Part shown: in pieces, positions 1 to 9,293 of the stretch | Layout: the number at the start of each line of letters is the position of its first letter | Position numbering within the stretch: the first letter of the stretch is position 1 | Source of the DNA: Pontibacter mucosus | Lineage (GTDB): Bacteria; Bacteroidota; Bacteroidia; Cytophagales; Hymenobacteraceae | Direction: 5' to 3' | Assembly (NCBI RefSeq): GCF_003054055.1 | Contig: NZ_QBKI01000001.1 | Location: forward strand, 496,001 to 560,000 | DNA: 64,000 nucleotides | The notes under the pieces: model-generated | Seen by the model: only the letters and a program-made list of their open reading frames with translations | Told to the model about the DNA's origin: nothing | Databases searched by the model: none | Made by a program: the position numbers and the translations under genes

Positions 1-450
1 CTGTCTTTTGATACCGTTCGCCTTGCTGCGGAGCATGCCATGGCAGGTTTTGTGGCAGGCGAGTTTGATAAGGTTGATCTTGTCTACAATGAATTCAAGA
101 ACGTAGCGACGCAGATTGTGCGCCATGAGCAGTTCCTGCCGATAGAGGAGAAGGCGGCAGAGGAGGCAGACGCAGAGATGACGCTGATCGACTACACGTT
201 TGAGCCTTCCAAGGAGCAGATTGTGGAGGAGCTGATTCCAAAATCGCTGAAGATACAAGTATACAAGGCAGTGCTGGAGTCTAACGCCTCTGAGCACGGT
301 GCCCGTATGACGGCGATGGACAAAGCCACGGAAAATGCCGGTGAGCTGCTGAAGGAGCTGAAGCTCACCTACAACAGGACGCGCCAGGCAGCCATCACGA
401 AGGAGATCCTCGAGATTGTTGGTGGTGCCGAGGCCTTAGCTTCCAAATAA
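1..450 (+). CDS. atpG: ATP synthase F1 gamma subunit (3' part)
   Basis: The reading frame is already open at base 1, so the 5' part lies outside the window; 149 residues are visible. The product is the C-terminal half of the gamma subunit, the central rotor shaft of F1 that couples proton flow through Fo to ATP synthesis on the inner membrane face. Recognised from the C-terminal coiled-coil arm, especially the run SEHGARMTAMDKATENA followed by a TYNRTRQAAITKEILEIVGGA-type ending, which is the most conserved part of the family. It ends at TAA and is followed at once by a strong hairpin, so it is the last gene of its operon. Family assignment is very secure. Confidence 0.97.
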   Translation: MSFDTVRLAAEHAMAGFVAGEFDKVDLVYNEFKNVATQIVRHEQFLPIEEKAAEEADAEMTLIDYTFEPSKEQIVEELIPKSLKIQVYKAVLESNASEHGARMTAMDKATENAGELLKELKLTYNRTRQAAITKEILEIVGGAEALASK

Positions 451-467
451 GCGAAATAAAAGGAACC

Positions 468-510
468 AGAAGCAGCGCCCACCGACAAAAGTGGGCGCTG
501 CTTCTTTGTG
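468..510 (+). terminator. Intrinsic terminator after atpG
   Basis: A perfect 15-bp stem (468-482 with 491-505, core AGCAGCGCCCAC) with an 8-nt loop, followed by a short T-rich stretch, 18 nt after the atpG stop. Confidence 0.85.
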
Positions 511-598
511 GCGGTGCCTGTACCTTAAGAATGATTAAGGTATAATAAAATAATAATGTTGAAACGCGGAATAAGGCGCATTACTAACTTGTACTTCC

Positions 599-606
599 TA
601 TATTTG
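599..606 (+). promoter_or_regulatory. Bacteroidota -7 box (TATATTTG)
   Basis: TATATTTG matches the TAnnTTTG consensus of the Bacteroidota primary sigma factor and lies 22 nt before the ATG of the phosphatase gene. No convincing TTTG -33 element is visible at the proper distance. A GGAGAG ribosome-binding-like stretch follows at 610-615. Confidence 0.45.
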
Positions 607-628
607 TAAGGAGAGAACCTATAGATAA

Positions 629-2350
629 ATGAGATACAAAGAGTTACTCAAGTCCTTGGGAAAGGTTAAGGCCACGGCGGCCTTTGCACTACTGCTAAGC
701 GCCTGTGCCGGCACAACCCCGAGTGCTCCGACAGCCCCCGCGAACAACAACACGAACACCCTTGCCGCCGCTGAGCACCCCATCCAGCAACGCCCGAAGC
801 TGATAGTGGGCATCGTGGTAGACCAGATGCGCTACGATTACCTGTACCGCTACTGGGATAAGTATGGCAACGACGGCTTCAAGAAAATGCTGACCCAGGG
901 GTATAACTTCAAAAATACCCAGTACAGCTACGTGCCGACCTATACCGGCCCCGGACATGCGTCAGTATATACCGGCAGTGTGCCCGCCCTAAACGGCATC
1001 GTGGGGAACAGCTGGTACGAGCGGGAGAAGAAAGCGACTGTTTACTGCGTGGAGGACAAGACCGTGCAGACTGTGGGCAGCAGCTCGAAAGCGGGACTAA
1101 TGTCGCCTGCTAACCTGAAAACGACTACCATTACCGACGAGCTGCGCCTTGCCACTAACATGAAGGCAAAAGTAGTGGGCGTAGCCTTGAAAGACCGCGG
1201 TTCTATACTTCCGGCGGGCCACCTGGGCAATGGCGCCTACTGGTTCGACTCGGAGAGTGGCAATTGGATTACAAGTACCTACTATGCGCAGGATTTGCCG
1301 CAGTGGGTGAAGGAGTTTAACGCCAAAAAGCTGGCAGACCAATACCTGAGCAAGCCGTGGGAGACCTTGCTTCCGATTGAGCAATACACGGAGAGTACAG
1401 CCGATGACATGCCCTGGGAAGGTACCCTTGCCGGAGAGCAGAAACCGGTATTCCCGCACAATGTGCCTGCATTAAGAGGTAAGGACTATGAGCTTATCCG
1501 CTCTGTGCCGGCTGGCAACACCATCACAAAAGACTTTGCGCTGGCGGCACTAAGAGGCGAGGGGCTGGGCAAGGATGACGTAACAGACTTCCTGGCCGTG
1601 AGCTTTTCGACGCCAGACTATGTAGGCCATACTTTTGGGCCGAACTCCATAGAGGCCCAGGATGTTTTCCTGCGCCTGGACCGCGAAATGGCCGAGCTGA
1701 TCAGCGAAATTGAGAAAGAAGTAGGCCAGGGCGAGGTGCTGTTCTTCCTGACGGCAGACCATGGGGCGGCGCACGTGCCCGGTTACCTGCAGAGCCTGAA
1801 AGTACCTGCCGGTGTGGCTACTTCCGCCGTGATTCGTGATTCGGTGGATGGGTACCTGGACAAAGTATACGGAAATGCTGATTGGGTAGAGCGTTACACC
1901 AACCAGCAGATCTACCTGAACCGTACAACAATAGAAGGCAAGAAGCTGAACAAAGCGGATGTAGAGCAGCGTGTGGCTGCTTATGTGCTACGTTTTAAAG
2001 GCGTGATGCGCGCGGTAACATCCTCGGCCCTGCAAAACAGTAACTGGGGTACCGGCATGATGGCCCGCGTGGAGAGCGGTTATAACGCCAAGCGCTCTGG
2101 CGATGTTATCCTGCTGCTGGAGCCAGGCTGGTTCGAAGGCTACGGGAAAGACCCGAAGGGAACCACGCACGGCTCATACTCCAACTACGATACCCACGTG
2201 CCGCTTCTCTGGTATGGCTGGAAAGTGCAGCCAGGCGAGAGCGAAGCCGAAGCGGCTGTTGCGGATATTGCACCAACAATAGCGGCCTGGCTATACATTC
2301 AGGAGCCGAACGGAAGCGTAGGCAGGCCTTTACAAGTATACATGAAATAA
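629..2350 (+). CDS. pafA: PafA-type alkaline phosphatase, lipoprotein
   Basis: A 573-residue secreted phosphomonoesterase of the alkaline phosphatase superfamily, close in outline to Elizabethkingia PafA. The N-terminus has a lipobox (LLLSAC) after a short hydrophobic stretch, so the protein is probably lipid-anchored outside the cytoplasm. Active-site elements are visible: Zn ligand Asp in VVDQMRYDY, nucleophile Thr in YTGPGHAS, Asn in GIVGNSWY, the substrate Lys/Arg pair in KDRGSILPAGH, Asp and His in TPDYVGH, Asp-His in TADHGAA and His in GTTHGSYS. All of these match known PafA residues, so it should be active. It releases phosphate from a broad set of phosphomonoesters. A Thr/Pro/Asn-rich linker follows the lipobox. 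The gene has its own -7 box and is followed by ppa 49 nt downstream. Confidence 0.9.
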   Translation: MRYKELLKSLGKVKATAAFALLLSACAGTTPSAPTAPANNNTNTLAAAEHPIQQRPKLIVGIVVDQMRYDYLYRYWDKYGNDGFKKMLTQGYNFKNTQYSYVPTYTGPGHASVYTGSVPALNGIVGNSWYEREKKATVYCVEDKTVQTVGSSSKAGLMSPANLKTTTITDELRLATNMKAKVVGVALKDRGSILPAGHLGNGAYWFDSESGNWITSTYYAQDLPQWVKEFNAKKLADQYLSKPWETLLPIEQYTESTADDMPWEGTLAGEQKPVFPHNVPALRGKDYELIRSVPAGNTITKDFALAALRGEGLGKDDVTDFLAVSFSTPDYVGHTFGPNSIEAQDVFLRLDREMAELISEIEKEVGQGEVLFFLTADHGAAHVPGYLQSLKVPAGVATSAVIRDSVDGYLDKVYGNADWVERYTNQQIYLNRTTIEGKKLNKADVEQRVAAYVLRFKGVMRAVTSSALQNSNWGTGMMARVESGYNAKRSGDVILLLEPGWFEGYGKDPKGTTHGSYSNYDTHVPLLWYGWKVQPGESEAEAAVADIAPTIAAWLYIQEPNGSVGRPLQVYMK

Positions 2351-2399
2351 ACCATAGCGCCTGAAGAAGAACAGATTGACGGCGTCTTTAACATTAACG

Positions 2400-2981
2400 A
2401 TGAATATGGAGAATACAGAGGACAAGAACAATCCATGGCATAGTGTGAGTTACGGCGAAATGTCGCCAGAAGTGGTAACGGCTATCATTGAGATCCCGAA
2501 AGGGTCGAAGGCCAAGTATGAGTTGGATAAGGATAGCGGTATGCTGAAGCTGGACCGTGTGCTTTTCTCATCGGTAAACTACCCTGCCAATTATGGCTTT
2601 ATCCCACAAACCTACTGCGACGACAAAGACCCGCTGGATATACTGGTGATCTGCTCTATTGACGTGCAGCCGATGTGCCTGATAGACGCTAAAGTGATTG
2701 GCGTGATGCAGATGATAGACAACAACGAGGAGGACGATAAAATCATTGCCGTGGCCTACAACGACATGTCGGTGCGCCACATCAACGATATTTCTGAACT
2801 GCCGCCACATACGCTGCTGGAGATGCGCCGTTTCTTCGAAGACTACAAGAAGCTGGAGAACAAGGAGGTAATCGTGGAACAGTTCCTGGGCCGCGAGCAT
2901 GCTTACAGAATTATCCAGGAGAGCATCGACCTTTACAACACTACATTTGGCGAGCCTTCGAAGAAAGAGCAAACGCTTTAA
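2400..2981 (+). CDS. ppa: Inorganic pyrophosphatase, family I
   Basis: A 193-residue soluble family I pyrophosphatase, hydrolysing PPi to two phosphates and so pulling biosynthetic reactions forward. Signature elements: [29 protein letters not shown], and the metal-binding block [10 protein letters not shown], then the conserved [10 protein letters not shown] place the start at ATG 2400. The frame is open from TTG 2376, which has an AAGAAG stretch before it and would add eight residues, but the family normally begins near the NPWH motif, so the shorter form is favoured. It lies 49 nt after the PafA-type phosphatase on the same strand; both concern phosphate metabolism, though co-transcription is only inferred. 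A hairpin follows. Confidence 0.95.
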   Translation: MNMENTEDKNNPWHSVSYGEMSPEVVTAIIEIPKGSKAKYELDKDSGMLKLDRVLFSSVNYPANYGFIPQTYCDDKDPLDILVICSIDVQPMCLIDAKVIGVMQMIDNNEEDDKIIAVAYNDMSVRHINDISELPPHTLLEMRRFFEDYKKLENKEVIVEQFLGREHAYRIIQESIDLYNTTFGEPSKKEQTL

Positions 2982-3000
2982 AAACTTTACTTTTCCTGTT

Positions 3001-3040
3001 TAAGCCTGGCCCGGGGTAACCCGAGCCGGGCTTTTATTTT
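3001..3040 (+). terminator. Intrinsic terminator after ppa
   Basis: AAGCCTGGCCCGG pairs with CCGAGCCGGGCTT (G-T wobbles included) and is followed by TTTATTTTTT. Confidence 0.75.
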
Positions 3041-3134
3041 TTGGCAGTGGCAGCTCTAAGTATGGTGCCCACACCCAGAACTGCAGGCAGCCGCGTTTGA
3101 TTGGCGGAGGTTTTGTTGCGTACTTGCAGAGTAA

Positions 3135-4037
3135 ATGAGCCTGAACAGAGACATTAGTATAAGAGAGGCGGAGCGCCACCCGCGCTGGTGGCTGGAGGGG
3201 CTGCTGTACAGCAGTGTCTTCATCTCTTGCTGTGGCCTGGCGCTGACCGCAGAGACGTACCTGCTGGCCGGGCTGCCGGTGTCCTGGGCGATGGTAGTGT
3301 TTGTGTTTCTGGCTACGCTGTTTACCTACAACCTCAGCAGTGTGCAGAGTATCGTCCGAAGGCCAACCCAACTTATAAACAGGCACGACCCGGTGTGGGG
3401 GCAACGGCACAAGCGGGAACTGGCGGTGCTGGGGCTGTTAAGTATAGCCATGGCAGCAGGAGTATACTTTTGGTTTGGTCTGCGGATAAATTGGTGGTTT
3501 CTGCTGCACCTGGCCGTAATTTCGGTGGGATACTCGGTGCCGGTACTTTATAAACGAAAGCGCGTGAGGCCGCTGCGCAGTGTGCCGCTGCTCAAAGTGT
3601 TCCTGATAGCCTATGTATGGGCAGTGGTGACGGCCATGTTCCCGCTACTGGACGCTGGCATGGACGTATGGCAACCGGAAACCCTGTGGCTTTTCCTGCG
3701 CCGCTTCTTGTTTATACTTGCCCTCGCCCTCCTCTTCGATATCCGCGATTTTTCTTATGACCGCAACATGAACACGCTCACTTTCCCGGGCTGGATAGGT
3801 GTTCGAAACACCAAGCTACTCTCGCTGGGGCTGCTGGGGCTGTATATGCTGGTGGTGCTGGCAAGTGGGGAGCACGGGTTTATACTTTGGGCCCTGCTGG
3901 CAAGTGCCCTGGGAGCGGCCGTAATCGTATGGCGCTCTGCGGAGAACAGGCCGCGCGCCTACTTTGCCATAATGGCCGATGGGGCCATGCTGCTGCATGC
4001 GGGGCTGGTGGTGCTGGCTATGGCAGTGGCTGGCTAA
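3135..4037 (+). CDS. UbiA-like integral membrane protein, divergent
   Basis: A 300-residue polytopic protein with about eight hydrophobic segments. The block DIRDFSYDRNMNTLTFP resembles the second Asp-rich motif of the UbiA prenyltransferase superfamily, which joins isoprenoid chains to aromatic or polar acceptors in the membrane. The first Asp-rich motif (normally NDxxDxxxD) is not present: the corresponding loop after the second or third helix reads FTYNLSSVQSI. The protein may therefore use another Mg-binding arrangement or be inactive as a transferase. Its 3' end overlaps the convergent nnr gene by 20 bp. Superfamily membership is likely; substrate unknown. Confidence 0.65.
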   Translation: MSLNRDISIREAERHPRWWLEGLLYSSVFISCCGLALTAETYLLAGLPVSWAMVVFVFLATLFTYNLSSVQSIVRRPTQLINRHDPVWGQRHKRELAVLGLLSIAMAAGVYFWFGLRINWWFLLHLAVISVGYSVPVLYKRKRVRPLRSVPLLKVFLIAYVWAVVTAMFPLLDAGMDVWQPETLWLFLRRFLFILALALLFDIRDFSYDRNMNTLTFPGWIGVRNTKLLSLGLLGLYMLVVLASGEHGFILWALLASALGAAVIVWRSAENRPRAYFAIMADGAMLLHAGLVVLAMAVAG

Positions 4038-5535
4038 GGTGCAAGAAAGCCTTGGGCAGGTGGTCTATCACGTCCGAGGCGGTCATGCCTATCTCACCCA
4101 CCGTTTGCAGCGCCAGGTCGGCGGCCAGGCCATGTATAAACACCCCCAGCCGGCACGCCTCCTCCAACGTATACTGCTGCCCCACCAAAGCCGTAATAAT
4201 GCCCGTCAGCACATCGCCGGTGCCGCCAGTGGCCAGGCCGGGGTTGCCGGTGGTGTTAAAGTATATTTTCCCCTCCGGCGTCCCGATGGCCGTATGGCCC
4301 CCTTTCAGCACCACATAGCAGCCATACTCCAGGCAGAACTCGCGCAGGTGCTGCAACCGGTCGTAGTCGTTCTTCACCTTGCCCACCAGCCGCTCAAACT
4401 CCTTGGGGTGCGGTGTGAAAACAAGCTTTTTCTTGTAGAGCTGTCCTTTCAACTTCTCACTGCCGGCAACCAGGTTAATGGCATCCGCATCGATAACCAG
4501 AGGAAGGGAAGAAGTCGCCAGCAGTTGCCCGATAGCGGTTTTGGTAACGCGTTCGGTACCAATGCCCGGGCCAATCCCAATAACGCTATACTTATCCAGT
4601 TCCGGCGGCAATTCCGAAAGGTGCCTGCGGTTTTTGTCGGTGAGCGTCATGGCCTCGGCGACGGCCGTTTGCAGGATAGGATAGCCCGCCTGTGGCACCT
4701 GCACCGTGAGCAGGCCGGTGCCGCTGCGGAGGCAGGCACGGGCCGCCAGCACGGCGGCGCCCATTTTGCCGAAGCTACCGCAAAGCAGCAGCGCATGGCC
4801 ATAGGTGCCCTTATGGGAGAATTTCTTCCGGGGTTTTAGCATTCGCTGCACATCTTCCTGCCGGGTGCAGTATAAGTTTGATTTTACCTCAGCGATAAAC
4901 GGCTGGCTCAACCCGATGGGCACCACTTGCCACGCGCCTACAAAGGGTTCGTGCTGGGGCAGCAGAAACGCCAGTTTGGGGAGCTCAAAGCTAACGGTAT
5001 ACGTTGCCCGGATGATGGCCCCCTCCTCAGGTGTCTGGCTGTCGGAGAAGAGGCCGGAGGGGATATCGATGGCGGTGATGGTGGCGCGGCTGTTGTTCAG
5101 TTGGTCAATCACCTTACCATATAAGCCGGTAACGGGACGGTTCAGGCCAGTGCCGAAGAGGGCATCTACCACCAATACATCTTCACGAAGTTCAGGTATC
5201 ATGCTCTCCTGTTCCACGTGGATGGGCTGCAATTCCTCAGGCAGGCGCTTCAGGTTTACCTTAAAATCATCCGAAGCCTTAGATGTATCCCCCACCACAT
5301 AGGGTTGTACTTTATACATTCGCTCGTGGAGCAGGCGCGCCACGGCCAGCCCGTCGCCGCCGTTGTTGCCGGGGCCGCAGAAAATGTGTACCTCCGCACC
5401 CGGCTGAAACTTATTTTCAAACCAGCCGGTAAAGGCTTTCGCTGCCCGTTCCATCAGGTCGGTGGAGGAGATCCCTTCTTCACGGATAGTATAAGCGTCG
5501 GCTTCGCGGGTTTGGGCAGCGGTGAGGATTTTCAT
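4018..5535 (-). CDS. nnr: Bifunctional NAD(P)H-hydrate epimerase/dehydratase
   Basis: A 505-residue two-domain enzyme that repairs hydrated NADH and NADPH (NADHX, NADPHX). The N-terminal YjeF-type epimerase domain (about residues 1-215) carries GPGNNGGDGLAVAR; the C-terminal ATP/ADP-dependent dehydratase domain (about 225-500, ribokinase-like) carries HKGTYGHALLLCGS, GPGIGTE, VIDADAIN, TPHPKEFERLVG and TGGTGDVLTGII. ATG 5535 begins the family-typical MKILTAAQTREAD; the frame extends further upstream without homology. It is convergent with the UbiA-like gene and stands alone on this strand. Confidence 0.95.
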   Translation of the reverse strand: MKILTAAQTREADAYTIREEGISSTDLMERAAKAFTGWFENKFQPGAEVHIFCGPGNNGGDGLAVARLLHERMYKVQPYVVGDTSKASDDFKVNLKRLPEELQPIHVEQESMIPELREDVLVVDALFGTGLNRPVTGLYGKVIDQLNNSRATITAIDIPSGLFSDSQTPEEGAIIRATYTVSFELPKLAFLLPQHEPFVGAWQVVPIGLSQPFIAEVKSNLYCTRQEDVQRMLKPRKKFSHKGTYGHALLLCGSFGKMGAAVLAARACLRSGTGLLTVQVPQAGYPILQTAVAEAMTLTDKNRRHLSELPPELDKYSVIGIGPGIGTERVTKTAIGQLLATSSLPLVIDADAINLVAGSEKLKGQLYKKKLVFTPHPKEFERLVGKVKNDYDRLQHLREFCLEYGCYVVLKGGHTAIGTPEGKIYFNTTGNPGLATGGTGDVLTGIITALVGQQYTLEEACRLGVFIHGLAADLALQTVGEIGMTASDVIDHLPKAFLHLSQPLP

Positions 5536-5719
5536 GTGGAACAGCAGGGTTAGTATGCCTAAATATACTTTATTGTGATGGTACGGTTGCGGGTGCAGCA
5601 GGTGAGGACGGGCAATGCATCCGCAGAAACAAGCGCGATAAAAATGCAACCGTCAGGGCACAAAAAAGAGTAAAAACCAGTTTATAAGCTACTGCTCAAC
5701 CCTAAACCAAAGTATAAAA

Positions 5720-6616
5720 TTGAGACTGAAGTACAAACTAATCTCTTCTCTGCTGAGTTTGATGGTGCTGGCGAACCCTGTACTGGCGCAGCAGCCAGGT
5801 ATAAACCAGGATAGTAGCAAGGCATTTTCGGATACGGGCCTTTCCGTAACGGCAGATACAATACGACAGCCAGGCTTCGACCTGCGCAACAAGGCTATCA
5901 TCACGGCTGAGGGCGACACCATTTACCCGGGCCAGAAAAATCCCTTCACGGAGTCGCAGCTGCGGGAGGGGGAGAACAAACGCTACCTGAAGCGCGCCGT
6001 GATTCCGGCTGCCGCCCTTATCGGATTAGGAATCTATACCATACAGGACCGGGGGCTCTTCAGCAGCTTTGATGCCCGCGATGCGCGTAATAGGCACGCC
6101 CCGGATTTTGCCACGAAGGTGGACGACTATGTTTTCTTCGTGCCGCTGGCCTACCTGTACGGCTTCAATGCCTTCTCCTCCCAGAACCGCCACGAGGTAG
6201 GGCGGCAGACAAAACTACTGATTGCCTCCGGCGCGCTGACCTCCGCCCTGGTGTGGCCCACGAAGAAACTCACCAACATCGACCGGCCCAACAACGACAA
6301 CCACGCCTTCCCGTCGGGGCACACGGCCTACGCCTTTACCATTGCCACGGTGGTAGACAAAGAGTTCCGGCACAAGAGCCCTTGGGTGAGCGTGGGCAGC
6401 TATGCCATTGCCACCGGCACAGGCGTGATGCGCATGCTCAACAACGAGCATTGGATGGCGGATGTGCTGGCCGGTGCCGGCGTCGGTATACTTTCAGTGA
6501 ACACGGTGTACTGGCTGCACGACAAATTCGCCAAAGACAAAGGATTGAACACGATGGTAGTGCCCACGGTGCTGCCCAACGGAAGCCCGGGTGTGGGGCT
6601 GAGTGTAACCTTTTAA
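5720..6616 (+). CDS. PAP2-family phosphatase, exported
   Basis: A 298-residue protein with a signal peptide ending near VLAQ, then a linker and a PAP2 (type 2 phosphatidic acid phosphatase) domain. The three catalytic motifs are visible: K-LTNIDRP (motif 1), FPSGHTAYAF (motif 2, His in SGH) and R-MLNNEHWMAD (motif 3). It probably dephosphorylates a lipid phosphate such as undecaprenyl pyrophosphate or phosphatidic acid on the periplasmic side; substrate not decidable. The start is TTG 5720: the first in-frame ATG would cut the signal peptide away. A hairpin follows the stop. Confidence 0.88.
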   Translation: MRLKYKLISSLLSLMVLANPVLAQQPGINQDSSKAFSDTGLSVTADTIRQPGFDLRNKAIITAEGDTIYPGQKNPFTESQLREGENKRYLKRAVIPAAALIGLGIYTIQDRGLFSSFDARDARNRHAPDFATKVDDYVFFVPLAYLYGFNAFSSQNRHEVGRQTKLLIASGALTSALVWPTKKLTNIDRPNNDNHAFPSGHTAYAFTIATVVDKEFRHKSPWVSVGSYAIATGTGVMRMLNNEHWMADVLAGAGVGILSVNTVYWLHDKFAKDKGLNTMVVPTVLPNGSPGVGLSVTF

Positions 6617-6636
6617 CCTATACTTTACGAAGAGAG

Positions 6637-6670
6637 AAAGGCGCTGCAGAAAGGAGCGCCTTTTCTTTTT
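6637..6670 (+). terminator. Intrinsic terminator after the PAP2 gene
   Basis: AAAGGCGCT (6637-6645) pairs with AGCGCCTTT (6655-6663) and TCTTTTT follows, 12 nt before the next start codon. Confidence 0.8.
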
Positions 6671-6681
6671 AACTTTACCCG

Positions 6682-9102
6682 ATGCCATACGTCCGCTGCC
6701 TTATCCTATCATACTTCTGTCTGCTCTCCGGCGTCGCCATCGCCCAGGTGCGGCAGGTGCAGGGCGTGGTGCGCGATGCCGCCACCGGCGAGCGACTGCC
6801 TTTTGTCAGCATTGTGGCCAACGGGGGCGAGACCGGCACCACCACCAACCTGGAGGGAGAGTATAGCCTGCGCCACCAGCAACCCATCCGCAGCCTGCGC
6901 TTCAGCTATGTGGGTTACCTGCCCAGTACCATCTACCCAGACTCTGTGGAAAGTATAAATGTGCAGCTGCAGCCTACCTCGGCACGGCTGCAGGAAGTGG
7001 TGGTGCTGGGCACCGGCGAAAACCCGGCGCACCGCATCATCCGGCTGGCCACGCAAAACCGGGCGCGGCACCGCCTGCAAAACCTGGAGGGCTATACGTA
7101 CCGCTCTTACAACAAATTTATACTTTCCGCCAGCGCCGTAGAGGAGCGGGAGCTGCGCGACACCCTGCAACTCTCCAAACGCGACTCGGCTTACCTGAAA
7201 ATGCGCAACCTACTGGGCAAACAGCACCTCTTCCTGCTGGAGAGCGTCACCGATTACGCCTTTCTGCAGCCCGACCTCACCAAGGAAACCATCCTGGCCA
7301 CGCGGGTGTCGGGGCTGCAGCAGCCGAGCTTTGGCCTGGTGGCCGCCGAGGCCCGTGAGTTTTCCGTGTACGACGACCTGCCGGTGTTCTTTGGCAAGCG
7401 CTACCTGAGCCCCCTAAGCCCGGGCAGCACCCGCAAGTATAACTTTGTGCTGCAGGAGACGGTGGTGCAGGGACAGGACAGCATCTTTATCATCTCTTTT
7501 GAACCGCAGCAGGGCAAAAACTTCGAAGGGCTGGAAGGGCTGCTTTACATCAACGGCAATGGCTGGGCCGTGCAAAACGTGCTGGCCGGTTCGGCGGGGG
7601 ATGACGAGAAACGCAACATCCAATTGCAGCAGCGCTTCGAGCGGGTGGGGCCGCAGCAACAGTGGTTTCCCACGGAGCTGGATGTGGAACTGACTATTCC
7701 GCAACTCAACCTGAACGGGCACCAGCCTTACGCGCACATGCGCACCTACATCACCAACATCCACCTGAACCCTAACCTGCGCCGCTCTGAGTTTGGCGTG
7801 GTGGCCCTGCAACAGCAGCCGGATGCCGACCGCCAACCCGACAGCTTTTTCCAAACCTACCGCCCCGACTCGCTCACGCAACTGGAGCAGCGCACCTACG
7901 AGCGCCTCGACAGTGTGGGCCGCGAGCGCAAGCTGGACCGCACCATCCGGACGATGGAGTACCTCATGGCCCGGCAGATTCCCATCGGTATCATCAGCCT
8001 GGACCTGCGGCGCCTGCTACGGGTAAGCGCTTTTGAGGGAATGCGCCTGGGGATGGGGGCCTATACCAACGACCGGCTGTCGGAGCGGTTTAAAGTGGGC
8101 GGCTACTGGGGTTATGCCTTCAAAGACCGCAAGGCCAAGTATGGCGCCGATGCCTCGGTTATACTTTACCAGCCGCTGGAGTTGCAGCTAAGCGGCGCCT
8201 ACTTTAAGGATGTGCTGGAAACCGGCGGGCGGCGGCTTGCTTTTGAGGAAGGCTACGGGCTGCTGGGCAACCTGCGGCGGGCCCTCCTCACCGACATGGA
8301 TTACACCACCCACCAAAGTATAGGTTTGCAGGGCCGCGTGCAGCGTTACCTGCAGGCCAGTGCCCAGCTTAGGCAGGAGGAGCGGCGGCCAACCTTGCTG
8401 CAGCCGGAGGGGCAGCCTGTGCCGGTATTTAACCTCACTGAGGCAGTGGTGGGCCTACGCTTTGCCCCCGGCGAGAAATACATGGAGCAGTTTAACCGCC
8501 TGGTGCCTATGGCGGGAGAGGGCAAGCCGGTGCTGTGGCTGCAGTACACCCGTGGCCTGGATGGTTTTCTGGACGGAGACTACAGCTACAACAAGTATGA
8601 CCTGCGGCTGAAAACGCTGCTGCGCCACCGCACCTTCGGCGAGAGCCGGATTATACTTTCGGGCGGCTGGGTGGAGGGCAATGCCCCGCTGGTAACGCGC
8701 TACAACGGCTACGGCAGCAACAACCGCGACTACAAGCTCTACACCAGCGAGGGCTTTGAGACGATGTACCCTTACGAGTTCTTCACCGACCGGTATGCGG
8801 CCCTTTTCTTCTCCCAGAACTTTGGCAAGCGCCTGCTCAACACCCGCTTCTTCGCCCCGGACCTGGTGGCTGTCACAAACGTTGGTTTTGGAGGTATGGA
8901 GGAGCCGCTGCAAGAGCTGCCGGAGGTTGCTTTCAGAAGTATGCGCAAAGGGTACTTTGAATCGGGGCTGATGCTGGACAATATCATCAGCTCGCCCATC
9001 AGCGGGGTGGGCTTGGGTGCCTTTTACCGCTACGGCCCATACGCCCTGCCAAACTCGCGCGACAACCTCCGTATAAAGCTTACCGTGAGCCTGCTGTTTT
9101 AG
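6682..9102 (+). CDS. CarboxypepD_reg-like / DUF5686 outer-membrane protein
   Basis: An 806-residue protein with a signal peptide ending near VAIAQ. Residues about 22-105 form a carboxypeptidase-regulatory-like beta-sandwich (VQGVVRDAATGERLPFVSI, TTTNLEGEYSL, FSYVGY), as in the N-terminus of SusC-type proteins, followed by QEVVVLGTGENPAHRIIR and a DUF5686 region with many amphipathic strands ending in KLTVSLLF, a C-terminal aromatic typical of outer-membrane beta-barrels. No TonB plug domain is visible, so it is not a SusC homologue. Function is unknown; the family is widespread in Bacteroidota envelopes. The gene is unusually rich in GTATAA/TATACTT motifs. Confidence 0.85.
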   Translation: MPYVRCLILSYFCLLSGVAIAQVRQVQGVVRDAATGERLPFVSIVANGGETGTTTNLEGEYSLRHQQPIRSLRFSYVGYLPSTIYPDSVESINVQLQPTSARLQEVVVLGTGENPAHRIIRLATQNRARHRLQNLEGYTYRSYNKFILSASAVEERELRDTLQLSKRDSAYLKMRNLLGKQHLFLLESVTDYAFLQPDLTKETILATRVSGLQQPSFGLVAAEAREFSVYDDLPVFFGKRYLSPLSPGSTRKYNFVLQETVVQGQDSIFIISFEPQQGKNFEGLEGLLYINGNGWAVQNVLAGSAGDDEKRNIQLQQRFERVGPQQQWFPTELDVELTIPQLNLNGHQPYAHMRTYITNIHLNPNLRRSEFGVVALQQQPDADRQPDSFFQTYRPDSLTQLEQRTYERLDSVGRERKLDRTIRTMEYLMARQIPIGIISLDLRRLLRVSAFEGMRLGMGAYTNDRLSERFKVGGYWGYAFKDRKAKYGADASVILYQPLELQLSGAYFKDVLETGGRRLAFEEGYGLLGNLRRALLTDMDYTTHQSIGLQGRVQRYLQASAQLRQEERRPTLLQPEGQPVPVFNLTEAVVGLRFAPGEKYMEQFNRLVPMAGEGKPVLWLQYTRGLDGFLDGDYSYNKYDLRLKTLLRHRTFGESRIILSGGWVEGNAPLVTRYNGYGSNNRDYKLYTSEGFETMYPYEFFTDRYAALFFSQNFGKRLLNTRFFAPDLVAVTNVGFGGMEEPLQELPEVAFRSMRKGYFESGLMLDNIISSPISGVGLGAFYRYGPYALPNSRDNLRIKLTVSLLF

Positions 9103-9253
9103 GCGATGTTGACCTACGGAAGTATAAAGTATAAATCGGAGCGGTGATTGCCAATTACTTAATAATAGGCATGTAAAAGTATGATTGTGTTTGTAAAGTA
9201 TAGTGATGGTAAACAAAATCATAAAGTATAACGCATGCTAACCTATAAATCCA

Positions 9254-9261
9254 TAACTTTG
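9254..9261 (+). promoter_or_regulatory. Bacteroidota -7 box (TAACTTTG)
   Basis: TAACTTTG fits TAnnTTTG, 32 nt before the aminotransferase ATG. No clear -33 TTTG is seen. The gap upstream (9103-9253) carries several AAGTATAA copies. Confidence 0.4.
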
Positions 9262-9293
9262 TCGCACCTTTTTCCCACTCAGAATTCAACAGC

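Noticed and set aside
6682..9102. SusC/TonB-dependent receptor
   Set aside because: It has the carboxypeptidase-regulatory-like start but no plug domain or TonB box, and the length fits DUF5686 proteins.
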